DNA of 64,000 nt, taken from assembly GCA_030919125.1 (NCBI GenBank), contig CP121470.1, positions 248,001 to 312,000 on the forward strand, read 5' to 3'. The position numbers were made by a program, and so were the translations under genes. The notes under the pieces are model-generated. The model was not told the origin of the DNA. It did no database searches and worked only from the letters and a program-made list of their open reading frames with translations. Position 1 is the first letter of the stretch. Every line of letters begins with the position of its first letter. This document shows, piece after piece, positions 1 to 9,456 of the stretch. The stretch is from Methanoregula sp. SKADARSKE-2. GTDB lineage: Archaea > Halobacteriota > Methanomicrobia > Methanomicrobiales > Methanospirillaceae.

Positions 1-1
1 T

Positions 2-103
2 CAACACTTCAAAGTCTTCCGGAGCCTTCTGACGAGTGGTTGGCGGCCTCGCACTTAAGACTACCCTCCCCTGCGGAAACCAGCCTCGGATCTTCAAGTG
101 TTG
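2..103. other. Inverted-repeat-bounded element, possible structured RNA
   Basis: The segment starts with CAACACTT (2-9) and ends with its exact complement AAGTGTTG (about 96-103). Inside is a second pair, AGTCTT (about 14-19) with AAGACT (about 56-61). The nested pairing suggests an RNA hairpin or a processed small RNA, but no known family could be recognised on either strand: no tRNA T-arm, 5S, SRP or RNase P signature was found. Its left side is cut by the window edge, so more of it may lie upstream. It is followed by an A+T-rich stretch at about 122-141. Confidence 0.25.
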
Positions 104-591
104 TAGGAAAGAAATAAGATTCCTATAATTATAAAAATATCTCACATTGGATGTATTTTATGAAGGGAAAGTTACCCGGCATTCGGAGCGGTACCCCCCT
201 AGCACCCTACAGGTTTTCCCCGGAAAAACCGAGATCCGTACAAGCATTACGCCCGGAAAAGCGCCTGCTCCAGTATTTTTCCAACAAAAAGGATTTGCCG
301 GGTCCAAATCGAAAATTCCAGGAAATCTCCGGTAACATATGTCCGCTCCTCTCAAGGCTGCCGCGCAAAAATTTTCCTCCAGAAAATCCGATCCGGGCCG
401 GGATGCCGCACGACCCCGTCGTGATATTTCCCGGAATCCGGCTCAACCAAAAATTGTTTGTCAGGAAGATCCTTTTTGTACTCCTGGCATGGCCGGTAAC
501 AACGGCGGGACCGGCACCGGTCCAGGGTGGAGTCGGGTTTCCCCGGACTCACCTGAGACCGGGTTTTACAAACACCGGGCCAGACGGAAAT
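104..591. other. Gene-poor stretch, nothing convincing
   Basis: About 490 bases with no reading frame that looks like a protein. The overlapping short frames are rich in Pro, Arg and Gly and resemble no family. Apart from the A+T-rich patch near 122-141 and the TATA box at its right end, nothing recognisable was found. Confidence 0.4.
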
Positions 592-599
592 CCTTTATA
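592..599 (+). promoter_or_regulatory. TATA box for the secreted protein gene at 647
   Basis: TTTATAAA lies here. An archaeal TATA box normally sits about 25 bases before the transcription start, which would place the start near 622-625, after the first ATG at 605. This supports translation starting at GTG 647 instead. Confidence 0.45.
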
Positions 600-646
600 A
601 ATCAATGGCTAACGAAGATAGACAAACAAAGATCCGGAGCAAAACG

Positions 647-1612
647 GTGAAATCCAGCATTAAATATGCCGCCATCATCCTTCTCGTACTCGCCTTCATA
701 TCCCTTCCCGCCGCAGCATCGGTCTCGTTTGCGGCAAGTACCCCACAGATCATCACCCGCGGAGAGACGTTCTCCCTCACCGGCACGATACCGGGTCACG
801 GGCCGGTAGCGATCTGGATCATCGGCCGGGGTTACATCGACTCCCATGTAGTCATCCCGGATGAGAAGGGGAGATTCATCTACAAGCTCTCGGCCCGCGA
901 GACCCAGCAACTGCCGGTAGGGCAATGCGCATTTGTCATCCAGGAGCCGGGCGCAAACGGCCTGCTGGATATTGAGTACCAGAAGAAGGCGAACGGAAAT
1001 ATTACGCTCCTGTACAAGGGTAAGACCTTCTCCGATATCGGCCCCCTCGACAATATTCGTGCGACTGTTGTACCGGTCATCAGCTCGCTCTCCTCTGCGG
1101 AGAGGCCCCATGCCGACGACAACTTCACCGCCAACTATTTACTTGTTGAAGATCCGATGGTATACTTCGACCAGGTAACTTCGCCAGGTGAGAACCGGCT
1201 GCTCGGCCAGATCTCGGGTAACTCTGTCGTCTTTACCGGGACAACCAACCTTGGCACGCACGTTACCCTGCGTGCATCGATCCATGAAGCCGCAACGGAT
1301 GCAGTCATTACCGCAAAACGAATCCCGGTAACCGCAGGTAGCGAGCTGAATCACTGGTCGTACACCCTTGAATCCCCGGGCCTTCCGGCCGGCGATTACC
1401 GGCTCACTATCAGCCCGGAGGATCCTCCTGCAACCGGTCTCCGGTCTGCGGCTTTTTCCGTAACAAAAAATGCTGTGGTGAGCTCGACCCCGGAAGGTAC
1501 ACCCGCTCTTCCCCGTTCCCCTCAGTGGTTCGACCCGACGATCCCGCTCTTTGTGGTTGTCGGCTTGCTGATCGTGCTCGGGCTTCTTGTCTTTGCAACA
1601 TGGCAGAAGTGA
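647..1612 (+). CDS. Secreted protein with C-terminal membrane anchor
   Basis: Predicted extracellular protein of about 321 residues, function unknown. It begins with a hydrophobic signal segment (IILLVLAFISLP) and ends with one strong transmembrane helix followed by a short charged tail (ATWQK), so the bulk should face outside. The middle is beta-rich with repeated modules of the kind seen in DUF3821-like surface proteins of Methanomicrobia; that family link is an impression only. An upstream in-frame ATG at 605 would add 14 polar residues before the signal. GTG 647 is preferred because GGAG lies at about 636-639 and the TATA box lies only a few bases before 605. A Pro/Ser/Thr-rich linker precedes the anchor. 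Confidence 0.7.
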   Translation: MKSSIKYAAIILLVLAFISLPAAASVSFAASTPQIITRGETFSLTGTIPGHGPVAIWIIGRGYIDSHVVIPDEKGRFIYKLSARETQQLPVGQCAFVIQEPGANGLLDIEYQKKANGNITLLYKGKTFSDIGPLDNIRATVVPVISSLSSAERPHADDNFTANYLLVEDPMVYFDQVTSPGENRLLGQISGNSVVFTGTTNLGTHVTLRASIHEAATDAVITAKRIPVTAGSELNHWSYTLESPGLPAGDYRLTISPEDPPATGLRSAAFSVTKNAVVSSTPEGTPALPRSPQWFDPTIPLFVVVGLLIVLGLLVFATWQK

Positions 1613-1834
1613 TCGGGATGGATAAGCGTCCCCACGCCCAGGCCCATTTTTAATACCGGAAAAATTTCCCGGCTGTTCTTTTTCCCGGAAAAAAAGGGAT
1701 GTGATTCTTTTCATTACCCGTAGAATTTTCAGGCGCCAAATTATCTGGTCCGCGATGCAGGGGGGAACCGGAGGGATCAGTGCTGAAATTTACCTGCCGC
1801 TCGTTCCCGGGCCGTATCTCCCTCTCCGAATATC

Positions 1835-3322
1835 TTACCGCACTTCCCCGAAATTGGAGTCAGGATCGACCGGGACCGGCACCTGCTTTGATCCTGCTTG
1901 CTCTCCGTCCTTGCAGAGCAGACTGTTCCGGGCCCCGTACGCGAAGTATATGCATAACCCGGCGATCATCCAGAGGATGAACCGGCTGATCGTGATAAGG
2001 GGCAGGATAGCTATGAGCAGAATGCAGGTGAGGATGCAGAGGATGGGCACGATTGGGTAGAGCGGAGTCCGGAACGGCCGGTGCACTTCAGGGTTGGTCC
2101 GGCGCAGGATGATGACGCCTGCAGCTACGATCACAAACGAGGTAAGGGTGCCGATGTTGACGAGTTCCACGATGACATCGAGCGGCAGCAGCCCGGCGAG
2201 GAGCGCAGTGATACCCCCTGTGAGAAGGGTGACAAAGACCGGCGTATGGTAAACCTTGTGCACTGATGCGAAGATCCGGGGAAGGAGACCGTCCCGGGCC
2301 ATGGCGAAGAATATCCGGGTCTGTCCGTAGAGTGTGACGAGCAGGACCGAGGTCAACCCGGCGATTGCGCCGACCGCGACCAGAGCGGAACCCCATGTTA
2401 TACCGATCCGGTCGAGCGCAAACGTAACCGGCGCTGCGACATTCTTGAGCTCATTGTAGGGAACGACTCCCGCGAGGATGGCCGCGACGGCGACGTACAG
2501 CACCAGCACCACAACCGCTGAGCCGATAAGCCCGATCGCCATATTCCGCTCCGGGCATTCGATCTCCTCGGCAGCGGTCGTGACCGCATCGAACCCGATG
2601 TACGCGAAGAAGACGATCGCGGCACCGGAGAGTACCCCGCCCCACCCGAAGGGGAGGAACGGCGTGAAGTTTGCCATATCAACTGCGCCCGAAGCGAGGC
2701 AGAGGAAGAGAAGGATAACCCCGATCTTGATGATCACGATGATCGAGTTGATCCGGGCGCTCTCTTTTACGCCGATAATGAGGAGGAGGGTAACCCCGAG
2801 GATAGAGAAAACGGCCGGGAGGTTGACGATCCCCCCGTCGACTCCTGGCGGGTTTGCAAGAACGGCCGGGATAACGATCCCCGCATGGGCCGAGAGGCTC
2901 TCCATGTACCCCGACCATCCCACCGCAACTGCCGAGATCGCAAACGCGTACTCGAGGATCATGGTCCATCCGATGATCCAGGCCCAGACCTCACCGATCC
3001 CCGCGTACGTGTACGTGTAGGCGCTTCCCGCGGACGGGATCATTGCCGCAAGTTCGGAGTAACACATCGCAGCAAAGATCGCAACTATGCCGGAGATGAG
3101 AAAGGCGAGGATAACTGCCGGCCCTGAGTAGTCCGCGGCAGCGACGCCGGTGACCACAAAGATTCCTGCACCTACCGTTGCGCCTATCCCGAGCAGCACA
3201 AGTTCTGTCGGGCTCAGCACCCGGCTCAGTTCGCTGTGCGTGTGGCACTGGCGAATGGTCTCCATCAGCGGTTTTTTCCGACTACAGGTATCGATGATCC
3301 GGCGCAACAGTGGAAGTGTCAT
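1835..3322 (-). CDS. APC-superfamily amino acid permease
   Basis: Integral membrane transporter of about 495 residues of the amino acid-polyamine-organocation superfamily, most like the cationic amino acid (CAT) or YfnA-type branch. The N-terminal cytoplasmic stretch is followed by the typical first helix with GIGATVGAGIF, the glycine-rich substrate-binding break of APC carriers. Around twelve hydrophobic helices follow, with the FFAYIGFD motif near the middle, also typical. ATG at 3322 gives the full frame; a second in-frame ATG at 3265 would remove 19 residues and neither has a clear ribosome site. The substrate cannot be deduced. It stands alone, with no operon partner. Confidence 0.85.
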   Translation of the reverse strand: MTLPLLRRIIDTCSRKKPLMETIRQCHTHSELSRVLSPTELVLLGIGATVGAGIFVVTGVAAADYSGPAVILAFLISGIVAIFAAMCYSELAAMIPSAGSAYTYTYAGIGEVWAWIIGWTMILEYAFAISAVAVGWSGYMESLSAHAGIVIPAVLANPPGVDGGIVNLPAVFSILGVTLLLIIGVKESARINSIIVIIKIGVILLFLCLASGAVDMANFTPFLPFGWGGVLSGAAIVFFAYIGFDAVTTAAEEIECPERNMAIGLIGSAVVVLVLYVAVAAILAGVVPYNELKNVAAPVTFALDRIGITWGSALVAVGAIAGLTSVLLVTLYGQTRIFFAMARDGLLPRIFASVHKVYHTPVFVTLLTGGITALLAGLLPLDVIVELVNIGTLTSFVIVAAGVIILRRTNPEVHRPFRTPLYPIVPILCILTCILLIAILPLITISRFILWMIAGLCIYFAYGARNSLLCKDGEQAGSKQVPVPVDPDSNFGEVR

Positions 3323-3704
3323 TTTCGTGGGGTCGTTTTCTGGTTTGTCTTTGCGATTCTCCGATGGATGTGGTGCGTGAAATTACTACCAGGAACCGGA
3401 GGTGCTCAATTCCCGCTGGAATCCAGCCCGGAAATTTTTTCATTCCCGGTTATGGCCATGGGGCCGCGGTATAGAAAACTCAGGTACATGATGGTATAAT
3501 GTTGGCGTTGAGTGAAAAAATTTCTTCGGTCATCAGAAACGGGAAAAAACCGGAGTAAACCTGAGAGAACGGGAAATTTTCTAAAAAAAATTGTTCGGGG
3601 GAGATCAGGGTTTCCGGATGGCACTTTGAGCCCCCTGGGGAGCTCGCCCCGGGCGTGCAGATTCAAAACCGCCAAGCGCTGAACCGCAAGAGATTTCGGG
3701 CTGG
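3323..3704. other. Intergenic region without a gene
   Basis: About 380 bases upstream of the permease. It contains A-rich runs near 3580-3590 and no protein-like frame on either strand. It presumably holds the permease promoter, but no TATA box stands out. Confidence 0.35.
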
Positions 3705-3950
3705 TCAGCGCAGCACCCGGTGCCCGGCATCGCACCGGGCCATTGTTCCGGAAGAGACTTGAGGCCGTCTCCCGGTCAGGACCACAAGCATCCGGTTCCG
3801 GTAGATGAGATCAACGTCTGAGAACCCGGCACTTTTGAGCCAGAGAAGCTGGCTGGTGAGGCTCGCGTTCCGGTCGAGCGTCTCCCGCCGCCTCCGTACT
3901 TCTTCGCGCTCATCATCCTGGCTGCGAATTATCTCCCGAACGGACCCCGC
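3705..3950 (-). pseudogene. C-terminal remnant of a class I SAM methyltransferase
   Basis: The minus strand encodes about 80 residues matching the end of small SAM-dependent methyltransferases: an Arg/Glu-rich helix, then LLWLKSAGFSDVDLIYRN and the closing strand MLVVLTGRR. The frame ends at TGA (3705-3707). Reading back towards the N terminus, a stop appears within about ten residues and no SAM-binding motif I is found, so the catalytic domain is gone. It lies head to head with the peptidase at 3999, whose own N terminus also looks shortened, so one deletion may have removed the starts of both genes. Confidence 0.55.
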
Positions 3951-3998
3951 CGGTCAGCGCCCGGGTCCCCTCCCGGCTCCGGGTCCGCGGGCGAACCC

Positions 3999-5954
3999 GT
4001 GCAGCTCCCCTCCGCGCCAGGAGAGGTAACCAGCCGGTGCGATGCGGCAATCGCAGATACGAACGCATTGCTTGATGCCATCGCCGCAATCCCGCCGGGC
4101 AGGCGGACGACCGAGAACACACTCCTTGCGTACGAGCAGGTCATGGCCGATTTCGATGAACGGATACTGCCCCTCAGCCTGACGAGCTACGTCTCTCCCG
4201 ATCCCGCTATCTCCGCGGAAGGTGCTGCCTGCGAACAGAAGTCCGGGACATTTTCAGTCGGCGTCACCTCCAGGCGCGATCTCTACGACGCGATCCGCAG
4301 CGCGGAACCGCGGAACCCAAACGAGGCCAGGCTTGCAGAGGTTACCCTCCGCAAGTTTGTGAAGAGCGGGCTTGCCCTGCCCGACGACCGGCTCGCAAAA
4401 GTCCGGGCCTCAAAGGAGCGGCTCACGCTCCTCGAGAGCGAGTTCTCCACCAACCTGAACAACGAGAAGACGACCATCGTGTTGACGCAGGAGGAGCTTG
4501 TGGGCGTCCCGGCCGAAGCGCTTGCAACATTTACCAAAACCGGGGCTGGCACCTACATCGTCACGACCAAGTACCCGGATTATTACGCGCTCATGCAGCA
4601 CGCAAAAAGGAGCGATATACGGAAACGGATGTACTCCGCGTTTGTGAACCGGCAGGCTGACGCGAATACAAAACTTCTCGAAGAGGCGATCCTCCTCCGG
4701 CAGGCGATCGCCCGCGAACTCGGGTACGCGGCGTGGGCCGATTACCGGGTGGACGGCCTGATGGCAGAGACAAAGGAGAATGTTCTCGATTTCCTCGCAC
4801 GTCTCAAGGCCCCGCTCAGGACAAAGACGCAGGCCGAGCTTGCCGGACTGCTCGCGGTGAAAAGAGGGATCGATCCGGACGCGACTGCGGTATACCCCTG
4901 GGACCTTCTCTATCTTGAGGAGAAACTGATCCAACAGAGGTACTCGCTGGACAGCGAGAAGGTCCGGGAATATTTCCCGCTCGACCGGGTGACACGCGGC
5001 ATCTTTGACCAGTTCGCAGGCCCGCTCGGCATCCGGTTTACCGAACTGCCGGACGCGCCGGTCTGGGCTCCGGGCGTGAAGCTGTACCGGGTCGGGGATG
5101 CGACCGATGGCAGGACGCTTGCGTACCTGTACCTCGACCTCTTCCCCCGGGACGGCAAGTATGGGCACACGATGATCACCGCGCTGCGGTCAGGGCGCGA
5201 GCTGAACGGATCGTACGTGGTCCCGGCCACGGTGATCATCGGTAACATGCGGGGACCGAGTGGAAAGATCCCTTCGCTCCTTTCCCATGATGACGTGGTC
5301 AGCCTCTTCCACGAGTTCGGGCACACCATGCACCAGAGCCTGACAACCGTACCGTACGCGAGCCTCTCCGGCACGAACGTGGTGTGGGACTTTGTCGAGT
5401 CGCCATCGCAGGCATTCGAGGAATGGGCCTGGCAGCCGCAGGTGATCGAAGCGATCTCGGGCAATTACCGGGCCCCCTCACAGAAGATGCCTGCGGAGAT
5501 GGTGCAGAAGATTGTGGCGGCCCGGGATATGAGCACCGGCCTCTTCCATTCACAGCAGCTGGTGAACGCGGACGAGGACATGATCTTCCATACCGCGAAC
5601 GGTCCTGTGGATGTTACGGCGGTCTGGAGAACGACGTACGCAGAGATCATGGGGATGGAGCCGATCGAAGGCGGGCACGAGCCCGCGAGCTTCGGCCACC
5701 TGATGGGTGGGTACGATGCCGGCTACTACAGCTATCTCTGGTCCAAGGTGTATGCCCTCAACATCTTCGACCGGTTCCGGCATGACGGGCTCGCGAACGC
5801 GACGACCGGCGCGGAGTACCGGCGCTGGCTTCTTTCGCAGGGGAATATGCAGGACGGGAAAGTTCTGCTGAAAGGATTTTTGGGGAGGGAACCTGGCGTG
5901 GATATGCTGTACGAAAATCTGGGGATTGCGAGGGAGAAGGTGAAAAAACCATGA
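3999..5954 (+). CDS. M3-family zinc oligopeptidase
   Basis: Metallopeptidase of about 651 residues of family M3A (thimet oligopeptidase/Dcp type), which cleaves short peptides. The zinc site HEFGH is at residues 438-442, and the third ligand is the Glu in DFVESPSQ near residue 467; the downstream GGYDAGYYSYLWS segment is also typical. Start chosen is GTG 3999, followed at once by family sequence. The open frame extends upstream to 3819 without ATG or GTG and there encodes a short hydrophobic run (YFFALIILAANYL) that could be the remains of a signal peptide. Relatives of this sort may be secreted, so the true N terminus is uncertain and may be damaged. The catalytic domain is intact. Confidence 0.85.
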   Translation: MQLPSAPGEVTSRCDAAIADTNALLDAIAAIPPGRRTTENTLLAYEQVMADFDERILPLSLTSYVSPDPAISAEGAACEQKSGTFSVGVTSRRDLYDAIRSAEPRNPNEARLAEVTLRKFVKSGLALPDDRLAKVRASKERLTLLESEFSTNLNNEKTTIVLTQEELVGVPAEALATFTKTGAGTYIVTTKYPDYYALMQHAKRSDIRKRMYSAFVNRQADANTKLLEEAILLRQAIARELGYAAWADYRVDGLMAETKENVLDFLARLKAPLRTKTQAELAGLLAVKRGIDPDATAVYPWDLLYLEEKLIQQRYSLDSEKVREYFPLDRVTRGIFDQFAGPLGIRFTELPDAPVWAPGVKLYRVGDATDGRTLAYLYLDLFPRDGKYGHTMITALRSGRELNGSYVVPATVIIGNMRGPSGKIPSLLSHDDVVSLFHEFGHTMHQSLTTVPYASLSGTNVVWDFVESPSQAFEEWAWQPQVIEAISGNYRAPSQKMPAEMVQKIVAARDMSTGLFHSQQLVNADEDMIFHTANGPVDVTAVWRTTYAEIMGMEPIEGGHEPASFGHLMGGYDAGYYSYLWSKVYALNIFDRFRHDGLANATTGAEYRRWLLSQGNMQDGKVLLKGFLGREPGVDMLYENLGIAREKVKKP

Positions 5955-6133
5955 GCTATATAAGTAATCGTTCAACTGGCTCTGGAGAGACGTGCATGAA
6001 CTGAGGGGTTCGCACCCGAACGATGGAAATTGTCCAAGTTGAAGAATACTTTTTTGTGGGCAGCAAAGACTGCGAGAATTTTGGGATTCAAATCCTGTTG
6101 GAGAAAGTAGCCCTTCCCGTACACCCGGCTTGA

Positions 6134-6172
6134 GTCGTTGAACGCGGATGGGAAATTGTCGTGCGCAGGAAT
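6134..6172 (+). ncRNA. IS110 leader block, candidate bridge-RNA remnant
   Basis: This 39-base block is almost identical to 48001-48038: both begin GTCGTTGAACGCGGATGGGA and differ at about two positions. In both places it lies shortly upstream of an IS110 transposase start. In the IS110 group, the noncoding left end is known to encode a structured bridge RNA that guides recombination. Conservation of a noncoding block between two otherwise decayed copies fits that role. No secondary structure was computed. Confidence 0.35.
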
Positions 6173-6192
6173 TCAGCAGCCCCAGGGGAGGT

Positions 6193-6600
6193 ATGCCCCT
6201 TGAAAACCGTAACGTTTGTGGGATAGACGTTCACAAAGCCATCCTTGTTGCTACGCTACTCGATCGCGAAGGAAACAGCAAGACACGAAGTATTCAACAG
6301 CTTCCGGGCCACTCCTCGAATTCCGAACGTGGATTCGGTCAGAGAACGGTGACTCGGTTGCATTCGAATCTACCGCTGATTACCGGCGATCTTTGTCCCT
6401 GATACTCGAAGGTCATGTACCTGTCACCGTTGCAGATGCCCATCCCATCAAACATCTTCCCGGAAAAAAGACAGAGATCCCCCACTCCCGCCGGATCGTC
6501 ATCCGGGACTCAAATGGCCTTATCGGACCGTCCCGGATATTTACCGGGTATGATCTCCATCTCTGTCACGGGCAAAAGAATTGCCTGATATTCCGGCTCG
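6193..6600 (+). pseudogene. Decayed IS110-family transposase, N-terminal part
   Basis: Frames here match the N-terminal RuvC-like (DEDD) domain of IS110 transposases: NVCGIDVHKAILVATLLDRE in one frame from ATG 6193, then SVAFESTADY, VPVTVADAHPIKHLPGKKT and PSRIFTG in another. The closest relative in the window is the copy at 48060. At least one frameshift and several substitutions separate the blocks, and the C-terminal Transposase_20 domain is missing. It is a dead relic. Confidence 0.7.
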
Positions 6601-7141
6601 CCAATTTCTTTAGTTCTCCTTCGGTCAGGACGTCACATCGAGATCGGGAGACAAGGTACCTGAGATCTTTTCGGTCGTCAGACCACCGATTCGCATCTGG
6701 GTTTCTCCCGTTGCAGGAACTTTGTTTATTTGATTGTACAGCCGGAGACCTCCCTCACCGGAGCACGAACGTCTGCAGGTCTGGATCGTGTCCAAGTGAA
6801 AGACCCGGCACAGACCGGATCCTATGAGAAGATCGGTGTACTCCTCGGCATCTTCGTGAGCCAGCTCCAGCCTCTCCTGCTGAACCTTGGCTTTTCAACG
6901 AAGGGAAGTTTGCTGGTGATCTCCCAGAATGGTGGCGATCCCATCCCTCCGGGTCGCTGACTGCGGTGATCGATCTCTTCAGCCATCACTAATCTTATGG
7001 AGTGCTCTGTCCGCATCCCTCTCCCGTCCGCCATCCTTCCGATTCCCGTCCCGCCCTCATGAGGAGCAGACACTCTTTAATTTCTGGCGACCAGATTCCG
7101 GAAGATGTTTTTACCTCTTCATCCTATGCAGTTAAGAGAGA
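6601..7141. other. Spacer before orc1/cdc6, no gene found
   Basis: About 540 bases. No protein-like frame was found, though decayed right-end IS110 sequence could be hidden here. Because an orc1/cdc6 gene follows, this is a reasonable place for a replication origin. I looked for repeated origin-recognition boxes by eye and found none. An A+T-rich element (CTTTAATTT, near 7075) may be the orc1 promoter. Confidence 0.3.
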
Positions 7142-7153
7142 GTGGTGTACTGC

Positions 7154-8278
7154 ATGAAAAAGGATCTGCTGATGTGGGACGAGACGATCTTCCGCGACCC
7201 GGAGGTTCTTGAGATCGATTACGTTCCCGAGCAGTTTGAGTTCCGGGATACCCAGATGCGCGAGCTGGCGTTCCAGATCAGACCCGGGCTTCGCGGTGGC
7301 CGCCCGCTGAATACGGTGTGCAAAGGCCTCCCGGGTACCGGGAAGACGACGAGCGTCAAGAAACTTTTCACCGAGATTGAGGAGACCACCAAGAAGCTCG
7401 TCCCGGTCTACATCAACTGCCAGATCGACAATACCAAGTTTGCCATCATCTCCCAGATCTATAAAAAGCTCGCCGGCCACCTTCCCCCGGCGTCGGGAAC
7501 ATCATTCAAGCAGGTCTTCGATGCCATCGCACGGATCCTGATCAAGGACGAGATAGTCCTTCTGGTTGCGCTTGACGATGCGAATTATCTTCTCTACGAG
7601 AACGAGATCAACAAAGTGCTCTATACGCTCCTCCGTTCCCATGAGACGTACGAAGGAACCCGTATCGGTGTCATTATCATCATCAGCGATCTCGATATCG
7701 ATATTTCGCGGGCTGTCGATGCCCGGGTGGCGTCGGTCTTCCTCCCGACCGAGATCGATTTTCCGCCGTACGGCGACGAGGAAGTCCGCGAGATCATGAA
7801 GGCGCGTGCAAGGCAGGGCCTGTACCAGGGCGTGCTGAGTGAGGAGATGCTTGAACTCGTTGTAGAGCAGACGCTGAAGAGCGGCGATCTCCGCGTTGGT
7901 ATAGATCTTCTTAAGCGTTCTGCCCTTGCTGCCGAAAGTGAGGCACGACGCTCTATCGAGCGCGATGATGTCTGCAAGGCATATGCGATATCGAAGTACC
8001 TCCATCTGGCCGGAACCGTAAAAACCCTGAAAGACGAGGAGCGGCAGATCTTAAAAGTGCTCGCTGAACGAAGCACCAGAGAGAATGAGATGAACGCAGG
8101 CGATGTTTTCAGATCGCTCAAGGAATTAACCCCTATAGGATATACCCGGTTCTACGAAATTATCCGGAAAATGGACGTGATGCGCCTGGTGAATCTCCAT
8201 TACCGCGATGGGAAAGGCAGAACGCGGATTATTACGCTGCGGTACGAGCCGGAAAAAGTCCTTGAGTCCCTCGCCTGA
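7154..8278 (+). CDS. Orc1/Cdc6-family replication initiator
   Basis: AAA+ ATPase of about 374 residues that recognises replication origins and helps load the MCM helicase. The Walker A motif GLPGTGKT is at about residues 58-65, Walker B lies in VLLVALDD, and a sensor region follows. The C-terminal part is a winged-helix domain with a helix-turn-helix around YTRFYEIIRKM. ATG 7154 is chosen; a GTG at 7142 would add four residues, and a purine-rich stretch (GAGAGAGTGG) precedes the ATG. It stands alone. Methanogens often carry two paralogues and it is not possible to say here which one this is. No origin boxes were identified next to it. Confidence 0.9.
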   Translation: MKKDLLMWDETIFRDPEVLEIDYVPEQFEFRDTQMRELAFQIRPGLRGGRPLNTVCKGLPGTGKTTSVKKLFTEIEETTKKLVPVYINCQIDNTKFAIISQIYKKLAGHLPPASGTSFKQVFDAIARILIKDEIVLLVALDDANYLLYENEINKVLYTLLRSHETYEGTRIGVIIIISDLDIDISRAVDARVASVFLPTEIDFPPYGDEEVREIMKARARQGLYQGVLSEEMLELVVEQTLKSGDLRVGIDLLKRSALAAESEARRSIERDDVCKAYAISKYLHLAGTVKTLKDEERQILKVLAERSTRENEMNAGDVFRSLKELTPIGYTRFYEIIRKMDVMRLVNLHYRDGKGRTRIITLRYEPEKVLESLA

Positions 8279-8293
8279 CGCCGGATCGGTTTG

Positions 8294-8304
8294 AAAAATA
8301 TTAT
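8294..8304 (+). promoter_or_regulatory. TATA box of mch
   Basis: AAAAATATTAT lies about 45 bases before the mch ATG, which puts the predicted transcription start near 8325 and leaves a leader of about 20 bases containing a GGGG ribosome site at 8334-8337. Confidence 0.5.
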
Positions 8305-8345
8305 CAATACACAGAGCCTCTTTTTATGATACAGGGGTTTTATTC

Positions 8346-9290
8346 ATGCTGAGTGTTAACGAACTGGCACTGGAAATTTTCGATAATCTGGCAGATCTGG
8401 CAGAAGAATTCAATGCTGCCTACCACGAACTCGATAACGGCGCACGGATTGTAGACTGCGGTGTCTCCGTACGTGGCGGTTACGCGGCAGGCAGGGCATT
8501 TACCGAGATCTGCATGGGTGGTCTTGGCGAGGTCAACTTCCGGATGGGGCATATCCTGGACTTCCCGATGCCCTTCATCGATGTCAATACTGACTTCCCA
8601 TCGATTGCATGCCTCGGTGCACAGAAAGCAGGCTGGACCGTCAAGGTCGGCAACTACTTTGCGATGGGCAGCGGCCCGGCCCGGGCGCTCTCCCTCAAGC
8701 CGAAGCACACGTTCGAAGTCATCGAATACGAGGACGACTACGATTGCGCGGTGATGTGCCTTGAGAGCGATCACCTCCCGAACGCAGAGGTTATGGAGAA
8801 GATCGCTGAGGAGTGTCACGTTGACGTTGCCAATGTTTGTGCGGTTGTTGCACCAACATCCTCGGTTGTCGGTTCCATCCAGGTAGCCGGGCGTTGCGTC
8901 GAGACTGCGATCTACAAACTCAATGAACTCGGGTTTGACACGAAGAAGGTCATCGCTGCAATGGGAACCGCACCGATCCCGCCAGTACGAGGGGCCAAGC
9001 TCGCTATGGGCGTTACCAATGATGCAACGATCTACCACGGACGGATCAGCCTCACCATGAAGGCCCCCGAGATCAAGGATTACCTCGATAAAATCCCGAG
9101 CAACACGTCCAAGGGCTACGGCAAGCCGTTCAACGACATCTTCAAAGAGGCAGGGTACGACTTCTACAAGATCGACACCTCGCTCTTCTCTCCAGCAGAG
9201 GTCATCATCAACGAACTCTCCACAGGTTCGGTATACCATGTCGGTGCGGTAAACCCCGATGTCACCCTGAAGTCCTTTGGTCTCCAGTAA
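8346..9290 (+). CDS. mch: Methenyltetrahydromethanopterin cyclohydrolase
   Basis: Cytoplasmic enzyme of the central C1 pathway: it interconverts formyl-H4MPT and methenyl-H4MPT in CO2 reduction to methane. Its 314 residues match the usual length of about 320. Recognisable blocks are the N-terminal LELADNLADLAEEF-like region, the conserved GGYAAGRAFTEICMGG and GNYFAMGSGPARAL, and the later SSVVGSIQVAGR. The gene is preceded by a clear TATA box and GGGG ribosome site and stands alone, as expected for a highly expressed monocistronic methanogenesis gene. Confidence 0.97.
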   Translation: MLSVNELALEIFDNLADLAEEFNAAYHELDNGARIVDCGVSVRGGYAAGRAFTEICMGGLGEVNFRMGHILDFPMPFIDVNTDFPSIACLGAQKAGWTVKVGNYFAMGSGPARALSLKPKHTFEVIEYEDDYDCAVMCLESDHLPNAEVMEKIAEECHVDVANVCAVVAPTSSVVGSIQVAGRCVETAIYKLNELGFDTKKVIAAMGTAPIPPVRGAKLAMGVTNDATIYHGRISLTMKAPEIKDYLDKIPSNTSKGYGKPFNDIFKEAGYDFYKIDTSLFSPAEVIINELSTGSVYHVGAVNPDVTLKSFGLQ

Positions 9291-9456
9291 CTACCCAGAA
9301 CTTCATTTTTTTTACCCGGGAGAGTTTTTTGAACTATTTCTTCCCTGATGACTCCGGAATGGAAGCGTTTTAAGGATGAAGGATAGATATTCTGTCTGGT
9401 CTTCCCCCGGCTCGGGGTAAAAACCTGAAATTTTATCTCTTCAGAGAGGCTTTGTT

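Noticed and set aside
147..600. Overlapping frames of 60-150 codons before the first gene
   Set aside because: No ribosome site, no family resemblance, and frames on both strands equally open, so they look like chance.
6601..7141. Replication origin beside orc1/cdc6
   Set aside because: No repeated origin boxes or strong A+T-rich unwinding element could be seen by eye, so only the possibility is noted.
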